The notes: a model not told the origin generated them from the sequence alone. DNA of 7,704 nt from Gemmatimonadales bacterium (GCA_030597435.1 JAUVRV010000114.1:1-7704); one strand, 5' to 3'; counted from the stretch's first letter, positions 1 through 6,855 are shown. A program made the numbers and translations.

Positions 1-1454
1 TATTGGCGTTCGTTGCGTATGCACTGAAGCGAATACTAGAGGAGGCCATACAAGCCGAACAGCTGACCAAGATCCATGCAATGGAGGGAGTGATCACCAG
101 CAACATGAGCCTCGAGGCGTCGCTCGATCGGCTGGAGCGGTTGACACACAGGATACTGGATTGGCGCGACTTCCGGGTGTACCGCTGGGCTGACAACGCG
201 TTCGAGCTGCTGTACCGTGGATCTCAATCGACCGGATCGGACGGTGAGATACCGGTTGCCTTGGAGGAGTTGCGCGAGAAGATCGAGGCGGATGGCGACG
301 CGATTGTGGTGCGGGATGTTGACCGCGACCCGCGCACGATCCACGTTCCCGCGACCATTCAGAGCGTGATAATTCAACCGCTCCGGTTTGGTGATCAGCT
401 ACTCGGCACATTGGAACTCGATCATCACAAACGGCGTCAATATGGCAGGAGTCAGGTCGCTCTGGTGGAAGCTTGTGCCCATCGTATTGCCACGGCGATT
501 CACATAGCACAACTGCGGCAACCCCTCGTCGACACGGTAGACCGAATAGGTGAACAGGTCCGCAGTCTGCGCGGTGCCGCAGAAGCTCTGGGATCCACCG
601 CGGCTGCGATGGCGCAATCAACCAAGACGATATCCGGAGCGCTTTCGAGTCAGGACGTGGATGTGGCGGACGGTGTATCCGCGACACAGGAGCTGAATGA
701 CGCGACACGACAAGTCGTGGACGAAAGTGCATCAGCCGCCGCCTCGAGCGGGTCGGCCAGTGATACGGCCAAGCAGCATCGTCAGACCATTGCGGACGCC
801 ATCGAGCGTCTCGTAGAGCTGAAAGCGTTTGTGGGAGAGAGTTCCGACAAGGTTGACGGTCTTGGTGGTGCCACCAAGAACATAGTCAAGTTCCTGACAT
901 CTATCCGAGAACTGGCAGATCTCACGAATCTCCTGGCGCTGAACGCGGCGATCGAAGCGGCGCGCGCCGGCGATCATGGCCGCGGGTTTGCCGAAGTGGC
1001 CAAAGAAGTGAAGTCGCTCGCTGAGCAGAGTGGGCAGGCGGCGGGGGAGGCAGGAGGGTTGGTCGAGCTGATGCAGGAGAGGCTACAGGAAGTCGTTGAA
1101 CAGATGAAGCGCGGCCAGAGTGCTGTGGGAGGGGTTGAGGAGATGAGCGCGGAGGGCCTCGGTGCGCTGGATGCAATAGTGTCGGCAACACTGGATGCGA
1201 CGCATCACGCCAGCAGGATCGCCGAGACGGCAGAGAGCCAGGACGCGGTGTTAGGACGGCTGCGGAGCCGCATGAGCGCGATCGCGGACGTGTCCTCTCG
1301 CAACCGTGATGATGCCGACCGGATGACACAACAGGCCCGGGACCTAGAGTCTGGTGTCGAGGAGATGCGGCAGGCAACCCGCGAACTAGAGTCGATCGCG
1401 AGCATGTTGACCGACGTTACCCGTAAGTTTACCTCCGACCGGGCGGGAGCCTGA
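1..1454 (+). CDS. GAF-domain methyl-accepting chemotaxis protein, 5' end missing
   Basis: This is a signal transducer that would relay a sensed stimulus to the CheA/CheW kinase complex. The reading frame is open to the left edge, so the N-terminus is missing; residues are counted from the TTG at base 3. A short helical segment (about 1-30) precedes a GAF sensor domain (about 31-170, ending near the helix with [16 protein letters not shown]). A long coiled coil follows, carrying the receptor signalling hairpin. The highly conserved hairpin tip lies at about 299-345 and includes [17 protein letters not shown] and [18 protein letters not shown], a near-canonical match. No transmembrane helix or HAMP domain is visible in the 483 residues present, so the protein may be cytoplasmic or have its membrane part upstream. 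There is no C-terminal CheR/CheB-binding pentapeptide. An internal ATG at base 81 is a possible but less likely start, because coding-like sequence continues upstream of it. No chemotaxis genes adjoin it in the window. The family call is firm; the ligand is unknown. Confidence 0.93.
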   Translation, partial: LAFVAYALKRILEEAIQAEQLTKIHAMEGVITSNMSLEASLDRLERLTHRILDWRDFRVYRWADNAFELLYRGSQSTGSDGEIPVALEELREKIEADGDAIVVRDVDRDPRTIHVPATIQSVIIQPLRFGDQLLGTLELDHHKRRQYGRSQVALVEACAHRIATAIHIAQLRQPLVDTVDRIGEQVRSLRGAAEALGSTAAAMAQSTKTISGALSSQDVDVADGVSATQELNDATRQVVDESASAAASSGSASDTAKQHRQTIADAIERLVELKAFVGESSDKVDGLGGATKNIVKFLTSIRELADLTNLLALNAAIEAARAGDHGRGFAEVAKEVKSLAEQSGQAAGEAGGLVELMQERLQEVVEQMKRGQSAVGGVEEMSAEGLGALDAIVSATLDATHHASRIAETAESQDAVLGRLRSRMSAIADVSSRNRDDADRMTQQARDLESGVEEMRQATRELESIASMLTDVTRKFTSDRAGA

Positions 1455-1461
1455 CGCGCCT

Positions 1462-1496
1462 TTGACAGTCTGACAGGGATCCCGTTACGGTACACT
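1462..1496 (+). promoter_or_regulatory. Possible promoter for the folB-folK-panB-panC run
   Basis: A perfect TTGACA lies at 1462-1467 in the 43-base gap between the chemotaxis gene and folB. The best -10-like box is TACACT (1491-1496), but the spacing of 23 is too long. CTGACA (1470-1475) gives spacing 15 to the same box, and a 17-base spacing from TTGACA lands on the poor TTACGG (1485-1490). With TACACT as -10, transcription would begin at or just inside the folB start, implying a leaderless or nearly leaderless message. This is tentative. Confidence 0.3.
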
Positions 1497-1497
1497 C

Positions 1498-1875
1498 ATG
1501 TCACAACAGGACAGCATATCCCTGAAGGGGATGAAGTTCCACACACTGGTTGGCCTGCTGCCACACGAGGAATCGGTTCCTCAACCATTGGAACTCGATC
1601 TGACGGTGTGGCTCTCGCTGCGCCAGGTAGGCGAGTCGGATTCTCCTCGTGCTCTGTTGGACTACCGCGATTTGTACGCGTTGGTCGCGCGTACTGTGGG
1701 GACGAGCCCGATAAAACTATTGGAAGCTCTGTGCGAGAAGATTGCCTCCAGGGCGTTGGAGTTGAGTGGGGTCCAACGAGCTAGGGTGGCTGCCAGAAAG
1801 CCGCACGCTCCGATAGAAGGACCCGTGGATTACGTTGAAGTGGTGGTCGAGCGGACGCACGGTGACGGTTCTTGA
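1498..1875 (+). CDS. folB: Dihydroneopterin aldolase
   Basis: This enzyme cleaves 7,8-dihydroneopterin to 6-hydroxymethyl-7,8-dihydropterin and glycolaldehyde in cytosolic folate synthesis. The 125 residues match the usual length of about 120. The N-terminal strand LKGMKFHTLVG and the following PHEE are typical. Aligning by eye to the Staphylococcus aureus enzyme, the catalytic Glu22 corresponds to Glu24, Tyr54 to Tyr56 (LLDYRDLY), the pterin-anchoring Glu74 to Glu76 (LLEALCEKIA), and the catalytic Lys100 to Lys101 (ARKPHAPI). The ATG at 1498 is preferred because a start at Met12 would delete the first beta strand. There is no clear ribosome binding site, which fits a very short leader. The 3' end overlaps folK by 14 bases, and the folK product uses this enzyme's product. 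Confidence 0.93.
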   Translation: MSQQDSISLKGMKFHTLVGLLPHEESVPQPLELDLTVWLSLRQVGESDSPRALLDYRDLYALVARTVGTSPIKLLEALCEKIASRALELSGVQRARVAARKPHAPIEGPVDYVEVVVERTHGDGS

Positions 1876-2281
1876 GCGAGTCTATGTAGCGCTCGGATCC
1901 AACGTGGGCGATCGAGACGGTTATCTTGCCATGGCACGGCGGCAGTTGGCGTCGTTGCCCCACACCAAGCTCCGTAGCGAAAGCACCATTGAGGAGACCG
2001 AACCGTTGGGGCCTCAGCCGCAATGCAGATACCTGAATCAGATGGTGCTGCTAGAGACCGCGTTGACACCGCGCAAGCTCTTCGATCAATGTCAGCGGAT
2101 CGAACGAGATGCAGGTCGCGAGCGCAGGATTCGCTGGGGACCACGCACTCTCGATCTCGACATAGTCCGGTACGGCGATCTCGTGGTGAACGAGTCAGAT
2201 CTGGTCATTCCGCACCCGGAGCTTCCCAACCGGGACTTCTGGCAGCGAGAGATAACGGAGTTGGAGTCACATGCCCGATAA
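1862..2281 (+). CDS. folK: HPPK, 6-hydroxymethyl-dihydropterin pyrophosphokinase, short form
   Basis: This enzyme transfers pyrophosphate from ATP to 6-hydroxymethyl-7,8-dihydropterin, the step after FolB. Visible signatures, numbered from the GTG at 1862, are ALGSNVGDR (about 10-18), YLNQM (57-61; pterin-site aromatic and Asn), and RWGPRTLDLDI (91-101) with the two Mg-binding aspartates Asp98 and Asp100. IPHP (His118) and Arg124 follow. I chose GTG 1862 over the ATG at 1835 because the protein then begins a few residues before the first strand, as the family does; the ATG would add an unconserved leader and a 41-base overlap with folB. At 139 residues it is shorter than the roughly 160 of E. 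coli FolK. It ends soon after the R..F motif and lacks the last 20 or so residues. The 3' end overlaps panB by 11 bases. Confidence 0.9.
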   Translation: MTVLERVYVALGSNVGDRDGYLAMARRQLASLPHTKLRSESTIEETEPLGPQPQCRYLNQMVLLETALTPRKLFDQCQRIERDAGRERRIRWGPRTLDLDIVRYGDLVVNESDLVIPHPELPNRDFWQREITELESHAR

Positions 2282-3083
2282 GAGCAAACCGGTGCGCACC
2301 GTCGACCTCAAGGTCATGAAAGGCGCAGGTGAGAAGATAGTCGCACTCACGGCGTACGATGCCCTATTCGCAGCATTGGTGGATGAGTCCGGTGTTGACG
2401 TCATTCTCGTGGGTGACTCCGTCAATACCGTTCTCTGCGGTGAAGCTACCACGTTGTCGGCCACATTGGACCAGATGATCTACCACGGCAGGATTGTCCG
2501 CAAAGGAGTTCGTCGGGCGTTACTGACGATAGACATGCCCTATCTCAGCTATCAAGTCTCGATCGAAGATGCCAAGCGAAACTGCGGCAGGGTCTTGAAG
2601 GAAACGGGAGCCGAGGCGGTGAAGGTGGAAGGAGGGCGTTCAGTTGCACCTACAGTCAACGCCCTCGTCGAGATCGGTATTCCGGTCATGGGGCACGTTG
2701 GGTTCACTCCCCAATCAGTGCACGCCATGGGGGGGCACCGGGTGCAGGGCAGGGCAGTTGGAGCCAAAGAGAGAATCGTTGAAGATGCAAAGGCGCTGGA
2801 GCAGGCGGGAGCCTTTAGCGTTGTGCTTGAACTCATGCCGTCCGACGTGGCACAAAGTGTGACCGAGGCTATCGATATCCCGACCATCGGAATTGGGTCG
2901 GGTCCGTCCTGCGATGGTCAGGTTCTGGTACTGCACGACATGCTGGGTCTCAACGACAGATTCAGCGCGAAGTTCCTCAAGCGCTACGCGGATCTGGCTG
3001 GTTCGGTGCGTTCCGCAGTCAAGGCGTACGAAGAGGATGTGCGGGCCGGGCGGTATCCGGATGTGTCACACGCATACGAATAG
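2271..3083 (+). CDS. panB: 3-methyl-2-oxobutanoate hydroxymethyltransferase
   Basis: This enzyme makes ketopantoate from 2-ketoisovalerate using 5,10-methylene-tetrahydrofolate, the first committed step to pantothenate and coenzyme A. The 270 residues match the family. The TIM-barrel active-site residues known from E. coli are present: Asp49-Ser50 (VGDS), Asp88 (TIDMPYLSYQ), Lys118 and Glu120 (VKVEGG), and Glu187 (LELMP). The conserved GHVGFTPQ (141-148) and GIGSG..CDGQVLV (207-220) are also intact. The segment after VGDS reads VNTVLCGE rather than the common LGMV. The ATG at 2271 lies inside the end of folK, with GGAG at 2263-2266 as ribosome binding site. The stop TAG shares its last base with the GTG start of panC. 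A seven-G run at 2729-2735 encodes the Met-Gly-Gly of HAMGGHRV. Its substrate-level link to folate fits the folB-folK neighbours. Confidence 0.96.
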   Translation: MPDKSKPVRTVDLKVMKGAGEKIVALTAYDALFAALVDESGVDVILVGDSVNTVLCGEATTLSATLDQMIYHGRIVRKGVRRALLTIDMPYLSYQVSIEDAKRNCGRVLKETGAEAVKVEGGRSVAPTVNALVEIGIPVMGHVGFTPQSVHAMGGHRVQGRAVGAKERIVEDAKALEQAGAFSVVLELMPSDVAQSVTEAIDIPTIGIGSGPSCDGQVLVLHDMLGLNDRFSAKFLKRYADLAGSVRSAVKAYEEDVRAGRYPDVSHAYE

Positions 3084-3955
3084 TGCAGCTGATATCTGAT
3101 CCGTCGGAGATGCGGCGGTGGTCACGAGCGCACCACGCCTCAGGCAAGACGATCGGCCTGGTGCCAACCATGGGATATCTCCACGAGGGCCATCTCCGAC
3201 TCATAGACAATGTTCGTGGCCAGACCGACTTGGTCGTTGTCTCGGTCTTCGTCAATCCGACCCAGTTCGGTCCGGGGGAGGACTTCCTCACGTACCCGAG
3301 GGATCTGGAACGTGATCGCGCGCTGATACGGGATCGGGGCGGCCATTGCGTCTTTGTCCCAGATACGTCTGATATGTACCGCTCCGATCCCATGGTCACG
3401 CTTGTGGCGGGCCCGTTGGCAGACCATCTCTGCGGTCCGGGTAGACCCGGGCACTTCGATGGGGTGTTGACGATCGTTGCCAAGCTGTTCAACGTCGTCG
3501 AACCGGATGTGGCAGTGTTTGGCAGGAAAGACGCTCAGCAAGCTCGGATCATCACGTGCATGGTTCAGGATCTCGACTTCCCGATTCAAGTGGTTGTTGC
3601 CCCAACAGTGCGGGAGCGCGATCGGGTCGCGATGAGTTCTAGAAACGCCTACCTGTCGCCGCAGGAGCGATTGGCTGCCGGGGCCATTCCCCGTAGCCTG
3701 GCCGCAGCTCATGATCTCTACCGGCAGGGCAATAACGAATCGGCGTCATTGATCGCCGCCATCCGTAGGGTTTTCGGTGAGGAATCCCTCATTGACATCG
3801 AGTATGTCGCAGCCGTTGATCCCGAAACCCTGGCACCGGTTCTGACGGCCGATGCCGATACGGTTGTGGCTCTGGCGGTACGTGTAGGGAAAGCTCGCTT
3901 GATAGACAACATCGTTCTCGGTGCGGGTGTGGACGCCGACGAAGTGGTTGGTTGA
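3083..3955 (+). CDS. panC: Pantoate-beta-alanine ligase (pantothenate synthetase)
   Basis: This cytosolic enzyme condenses pantoate with beta-alanine through a pantoyl-adenylate, completing pantothenate. It belongs to the HIGH-type nucleotidyltransferase fold. The 290 residues are normal for the family. Visible motifs are VPTMGYLHEGH (27-37; His34 and His37 are the HIGH histidines), FVNPTQF (56-62; Gln61 binds pantoate), the GPGRPGHFDGVLTIVAKLFN stretch (118-137), FGRKDAQQ (146-153), and MSSRN (184-188), which takes the place of KMSKS. The GTG at 3083 overlaps the panB stop by one base (TAGTG), and there is no good ribosome binding site, which suggests termination-reinitiation coupling. The alternative ATG at 3110 would remove the usual N-terminus. 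Neither panD (beta-alanine supply) nor panE (ketopantoate reduction) is in the window. Confidence 0.96.
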   Translation: MQLISDPSEMRRWSRAHHASGKTIGLVPTMGYLHEGHLRLIDNVRGQTDLVVVSVFVNPTQFGPGEDFLTYPRDLERDRALIRDRGGHCVFVPDTSDMYRSDPMVTLVAGPLADHLCGPGRPGHFDGVLTIVAKLFNVVEPDVAVFGRKDAQQARIITCMVQDLDFPIQVVVAPTVRERDRVAMSSRNAYLSPQERLAAGAIPRSLAAAHDLYRQGNNESASLIAAIRRVFGEESLIDIEYVAAVDPETLAPVLTADADTVVALAVRVGKARLIDNIVLGAGVDADEVVG

Positions 3956-3964
3956 GTAGGCACC

Positions 3965-4525
3965 ATGCAGCGAATCCCAACGCTAACCGTGGATTTCCCG
4001 AGCTGGGCCCGAATTTCCCCCAAACGACAGGAACACGTGCGGCGAGTAGCGGTTTTGAGCATGATGTGGGCCGACGAGATGGGCGTGTCGGGTGAAGAGC
4101 GTGATCGATGGCTCAAGGCTGTTGCCTTACACGATGCATTGAAGAGCGCTCCCAAGGAGGTGCTACTGGAGCTTGCACCCGACTCGTGGGGTGTAGACGC
4201 ACTGCGTCATGGTCCGGCCGCAGCGGTAAAGGCGGAGCTAGACGGGGAGGAAGATCGTGGCGTGCTCGACGCCGTCCGTTACCACTCGATCGGGTATGCC
4301 GACTGGGAACCGGTGGGTCAGATCCTCTACCTGGCGGATTTCTTGGAGCCAGGCAGGTCTTTCCACAGCCGCGAGCACGAGTCTCTGATCTCGCAGGTGA
4401 CCACAGACTTGGAAGGTGTGCTCCGTGCCGTGGCAAGTGAACGGGTCACGGGGACAGTCGCGCTCGGAAAGGCGCTGCTACAGGAGACCGTCGAGTTTTG
4501 GAACTCACTCGTACGCACATCCTAG
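3965..4525 (+). CDS. yqeK: YqeK-type HD-domain phosphohydrolase
   Basis: This is probably a symmetrical diadenosine tetraphosphate hydrolase of the YqeK family, a cytosolic metal-dependent HD-domain enzyme that removes the alarmone Ap4A. The expected metal ligands are present in the 186 residues: His24 (RQEHVRRV), His56-Asp57 (ALHDALK), His82 (LRHGPAA), His107 (YHSIG) and Asp125 (YLADFLEPGR). The ADxxEPxR signature separates it from generic HD hydrolases. ATG 3965 lies nine bases after the panC stop, with AGTAGG just upstream as a weak ribosome binding site. YqeK is commonly encoded directly after nadD and near rsfS; here panC takes the preceding place and no rsfS follows, which is unusual for the family. 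The end overlaps the next gene by 28 bases. The biochemical assignment rests on family knowledge and the intact metal site. Confidence 0.88.
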   Translation: MQRIPTLTVDFPSWARISPKRQEHVRRVAVLSMMWADEMGVSGEERDRWLKAVALHDALKSAPKEVLLELAPDSWGVDALRHGPAAAVKAELDGEEDRGVLDAVRYHSIGYADWEPVGQILYLADFLEPGRSFHSREHESLISQVTTDLEGVLRAVASERVTGTVALGKALLQETVEFWNSLVRTS

Positions 4526-4917
4526 CGGGGGTTGCGGCGCTCCTGCTAGTCGGTGCCGCTGGTGCCTGGTGGTTGGGTCCGGAGAGCCGCACCAGCCCGG
4601 GCCTTCCCGTTCCAGGGGAGGGCGACCGAATCATGGTCGAGGTGTTGAACGCCACGAGGGTCGACGGGCTGGCCAGGACAATGACATTACGACTCCGCCG
4701 AGCGGGCCTGGATGTGGTGTACTTCGGAGATGCGCGAGAGGGCGCGCTCGACTCAACACTGATCCTGATTCGGCGGGGTGACTCGAGCTTTGCAGGGCGG
4801 ATACGCGACGCGATTGGTGGTGGGCGGGTCGTCATGGATCCAGACGACGAACTCCTGCTCGATGTGAGCGTGCTACTTGGATTCGACGTCGTTCCGGAGG
4901 GTCGTATCGACCCGTAG
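4498..4917 (+). CDS. Membrane-anchored LytR_C-domain protein
   Basis: This is a small protein of 139 residues. One N-terminal hydrophobic helix (about 8-27, AGVAALLLVGAAGAWWLG) is followed by a Pro/Gly linker and a single LytR C-terminal-like (LytR_C) domain at about 43-133. The domain shows the hallmark opening IMVEVLNATRVDGLARTM, then LRRAGLDVVYFG, and closes with DVSVLLGFD. There is no LytR-CpsA-Psr catalytic domain, so wall polymer transferase activity is not expected. It would sit in the inner membrane with the domain outside. The TTG at 4498 is chosen because no other start codon precedes the hydrophobic helix in this frame; AGGAG at 4482-4486 is an acceptable though distant ribosome binding site. 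It overlaps yqeK by 28 bases and the opposite-strand rlmN by 45. Pairing with yqeK recurs in several phyla as I recall, but the function is unknown. Confidence 0.82.
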   Translation: MELTRTHILAGVAALLLVGAAGAWWLGPESRTSPGLPVPGEGDRIMVEVLNATRVDGLARTMTLRLRRAGLDVVYFGDAREGALDSTLILIRRGDSSFAGRIRDAIGGGRVVMDPDDELLLDVSVLLGFDVVPEGRIDP

Positions 4918-5916
4918 CTGACCGCAGGCACCGCTGATGTCGAGGCCGCGACTGCGCCGGATCGTCACTTGGGCTCCAAGCGACCGCAGCAGGCCGGCGA
5001 ATTGCTTGATGCCGTCATTGGACGACGGTTCCAATCCCTGAGCCCCACCCGGATGCAATGGCAGTAGATTGACCAGAGCCCCCGCATCCCGTGCGATTTG
5101 GGCCAGGTCTCTCGCGTCGGCTTCCGAGTCATTCATTTCCTTGATCATTACGTACTCAAATGTGACCCGTTTGCGGAAGGCACGCATTGCATCCAGCACT
5201 TCGGCGAGAGGGTATGTCCGATCCACAGGCATGAGCCGGCCGCGTCGGTGGCTGGTTGGTGCATGGAGCGAGAGTGCCACCTTGAATTGCTCGCTGCGGG
5301 CTGCCAGCCTTCGCAGGTTGGGGACGATCCCAATGGTGCTGACGGTAATCCGACGAGCACCGATCCCCATGCCTCTTTCATGATTGAGGATGGTCAAGGC
5401 GCGGTCCACGGCGGTCCAGTTGTGCAGTGGCTCGCCCATGCCCATGAACACGACATGTGTTGGCGCGCCGAACCTCGGGTCCAGTGCCAGCTCGCGCACC
5501 TGAGCCGTTATCTCCCACGGCAGGAGATGGCGCTGAAAACCCATGGCACCCGTGGCACAGAACACACATCCGTATGCGCACCCGGCTTGGGAAGAGACGC
5601 AGAGCGTACGTCGCTTGCGGTCGGGAATCAGAACCGACTCGACGGCGGTGTTCTCGTCCAACCGCCACAAGAACTTCACCGTCCCGTCCACCGATTCCTG
5701 CAGCGTTTCGAGCGTCGGTCGCTGAAGCGGTAGATCCTGCTCCAATGCTTGAACCAGCGTTCGTGGCAAATCGGTTGTGTCACACCATGCCGCCACGGGC
5801 CGCTGCCAGAGACGCCGGAACACTTGACGGGCCCGGTATGCTGGATCGCCCCGATCCGCTATCCACTGGGAGACCGCAGATTCAGCCTCGTCGGGAGTGA
5901 GATCGAGCAGGTTCAT
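4873..5916 (-). CDS. rlmN: Dual-specificity 23S rRNA/tRNA adenine C2-methyltransferase
   Basis: This radical SAM enzyme methylates C2 of A2503 in 23S rRNA and of A37 in some tRNAs, affecting peptidyl-transferase fidelity. The 347 residues contain the iron-sulfur motif CxxxCxxC (Cys113, Cys117, Cys120 in GCAYGCVFC). The two catalytic cysteines are also present: Cys106 (LCVSSQ; E. coli Cys118) and Cys331 (SGACGQL; E. coli Cys355). The SAM-binding FMGMGEPLHN is at 157-166. The ATG at 5916 is chosen because MNLLDLTPDE begins the family's N-terminal domain. The frame stays open back to 6318, but that stretch overlaps the preceding gene. The start overlaps that gene's stop as ATGA, with no separate ribosome binding site, so translation is probably coupled. 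The stop TAG lies 45 bases inside the convergent LytR_C gene. Confidence 0.96.
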   Translation of the reverse strand: MNLLDLTPDEAESAVSQWIADRGDPAYRARQVFRRLWQRPVAAWCDTTDLPRTLVQALEQDLPLQRPTLETLQESVDGTVKFLWRLDENTAVESVLIPDRKRRTLCVSSQAGCAYGCVFCATGAMGFQRHLLPWEITAQVRELALDPRFGAPTHVVFMGMGEPLHNWTAVDRALTILNHERGMGIGARRITVSTIGIVPNLRRLAARSEQFKVALSLHAPTSHRRGRLMPVDRTYPLAEVLDAMRAFRKRVTFEYVMIKEMNDSEADARDLAQIARDAGALVNLLPLHPGGAQGLEPSSNDGIKQFAGLLRSLGAQVTIRRSRGLDISGACGQLRVDTTLRNDVESK

Positions 5917-6812
5917 CTGATGAAGTCGATGCTCAACCCGACCCGATACGTGGCTCCTACATCGTTGAGCCCGCTGCTGCTGGCCAAGTCGACTGCGTAA
6001 CGGCCGACCTTGAGAAACAGAGCTACGGCCGGCCGCCACTCGTGCGATCCGAAAGCGCTCTCTCTGGTCACTGCCGCGTTGACGCCGAATACGGAACCGA
6101 GGAGTATCCCAGCTCCAATCGTGTGTTCCAGCGCGTCGTAGGAGCGGTAGCCGATTCCGTAGCGCGCGAGCACGTTGGCAGCAACACTGCCGATCGACAG
6201 CGACCGGAGGGCCAGGTACTCGACACCGGCGTAGTAGTCGGTCGTCACCTGCTTGCTGAAGTCGATGGGCAGGAAGTGTGTGGCAGCCGCGATCGTGAGG
6301 CGGGCAATGGGGGTCCAACGGATCCCAAAGTCGAGTGTGGCTCCGGTTGCCCGAATGATGTCGAATTGTTCGTTGTTGATACGGAGCATCGTTCCCAGAC
6401 CAAAAGATCCCAGATGCAGTTGGCCACCCAATCCTGCATACTGTGTGTATACCGGAATCGATCCTCCCACGGCGCTGGGCGATGTGGTCGTACGCACGAG
6501 ATCCCTGACGTCCAGCCGGCCCAGAGCGACCCCGATACCGGCCCTCCGGCCTAGCGATGTCGTAATGCCTCCAAGGAACCCCGAGAGGCCCAACACGTTA
6601 GAAGTGTGTACGATTTGGAGACCACCGCTCAGGGCCCCCGATTGCCGGCCCGCTGCCGGGTTCCAGGCCATGGCGAGTGGACCGACCTGGAGCGCCGGCG
6701 GAACCGCCAACGAAGTCGCCGCGACTCGCCATAACTGGGATGACTCGGGTGCCTGTCCCATGGCATGGCCGGCGCAGAGCATGAGGAACATCAAAGAGAG
6801 GTATGGTCGCAC
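5913..6812 (-). CDS. Secreted beta-barrel-like outer membrane protein, PorV/FadL-like
   Basis: This is a 299-residue protein of unknown specific function, predicted to lie in the outer membrane. It has a signal peptide (hydrophobic LMFLMLCAG, with likely cleavage near HA-MGQA, residues 16-21). An AMAWNPAAG segment (47-55) resembles the NPA motif near the N-terminus of PorV/PorQ and FadL-type barrels. The rest alternates short amphipathic, glycine-rich strands, for example LGGQLHLGSFGLGTMLRI and TLDFGIRWTPIARLTIAAAT. It ends in a strand with a near-terminal phenylalanine (VGLSIDFIR), as outer-membrane barrels often do. The start is GTG at 6812: the upstream frame contains no ATG, GTG or TTG before a stop, and later starts would cut the signal peptide. 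Its stop overlaps the rlmN start by four bases. The barrel prediction is by eye; it could be a component of a secretion or transport complex. Confidence 0.7.
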   Translation of the reverse strand: MRPYLSLMFLMLCAGHAMGQAPESSQLWRVAATSLAVPPALQVGPLAMAWNPAAGRQSGALSGGLQIVHTSNVLGLSGFLGGITTSLGRRAGIGVALGRLDVRDLVRTTTSPSAVGGSIPVYTQYAGLGGQLHLGSFGLGTMLRINNEQFDIIRATGATLDFGIRWTPIARLTIAAATHFLPIDFSKQVTTDYYAGVEYLALRSLSIGSVAANVLARYGIGYRSYDALEHTIGAGILLGSVFGVNAAVTRESAFGSHEWRPAVALFLKVGRYAVDLASSSGLNDVGATYRVGLSIDFIR

Positions 6813-6855
6813 ACCGGTAGGTTCGCGGGCCTCGGTTCCGGTGTCAAGCCGTACC

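Noticed and set aside
94..732. Long minus-strand frame opposite the chemotaxis receptor
   Set aside because: It shows Arg/Pro/Ser/His-rich, low-complexity composition and overlaps a clear GAF/receptor protein; it is a shadow frame.
1442..1463. GGCG/CGCC repeat followed by TTT after the chemotaxis gene, as an intrinsic terminator
   Set aside because: It has only a four-base-pair stem and three T residues, with the TTT inside the TTGACA box; too weak to call.
1835..1861. Upstream ATG start for folK
   Set aside because: It adds an unconserved leader (MKWWSSGRT) that is folB sequence read in another frame; GTG 1862 fits the family N-terminus better.
3083..3955. That the gene before yqeK might be nadD, its usual partner
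   Set aside because: The GPGRPGHFDGV, FGRKDAQQ and MSSRN motifs and the 290-residue length identify panC clearly.
5917..6318. N-terminal extension of the rlmN frame to 6318
   Set aside because: The extra residues overlap the barrel gene out of frame, look unlike RlmN, and the family N-terminus matches the ATG at 5916.
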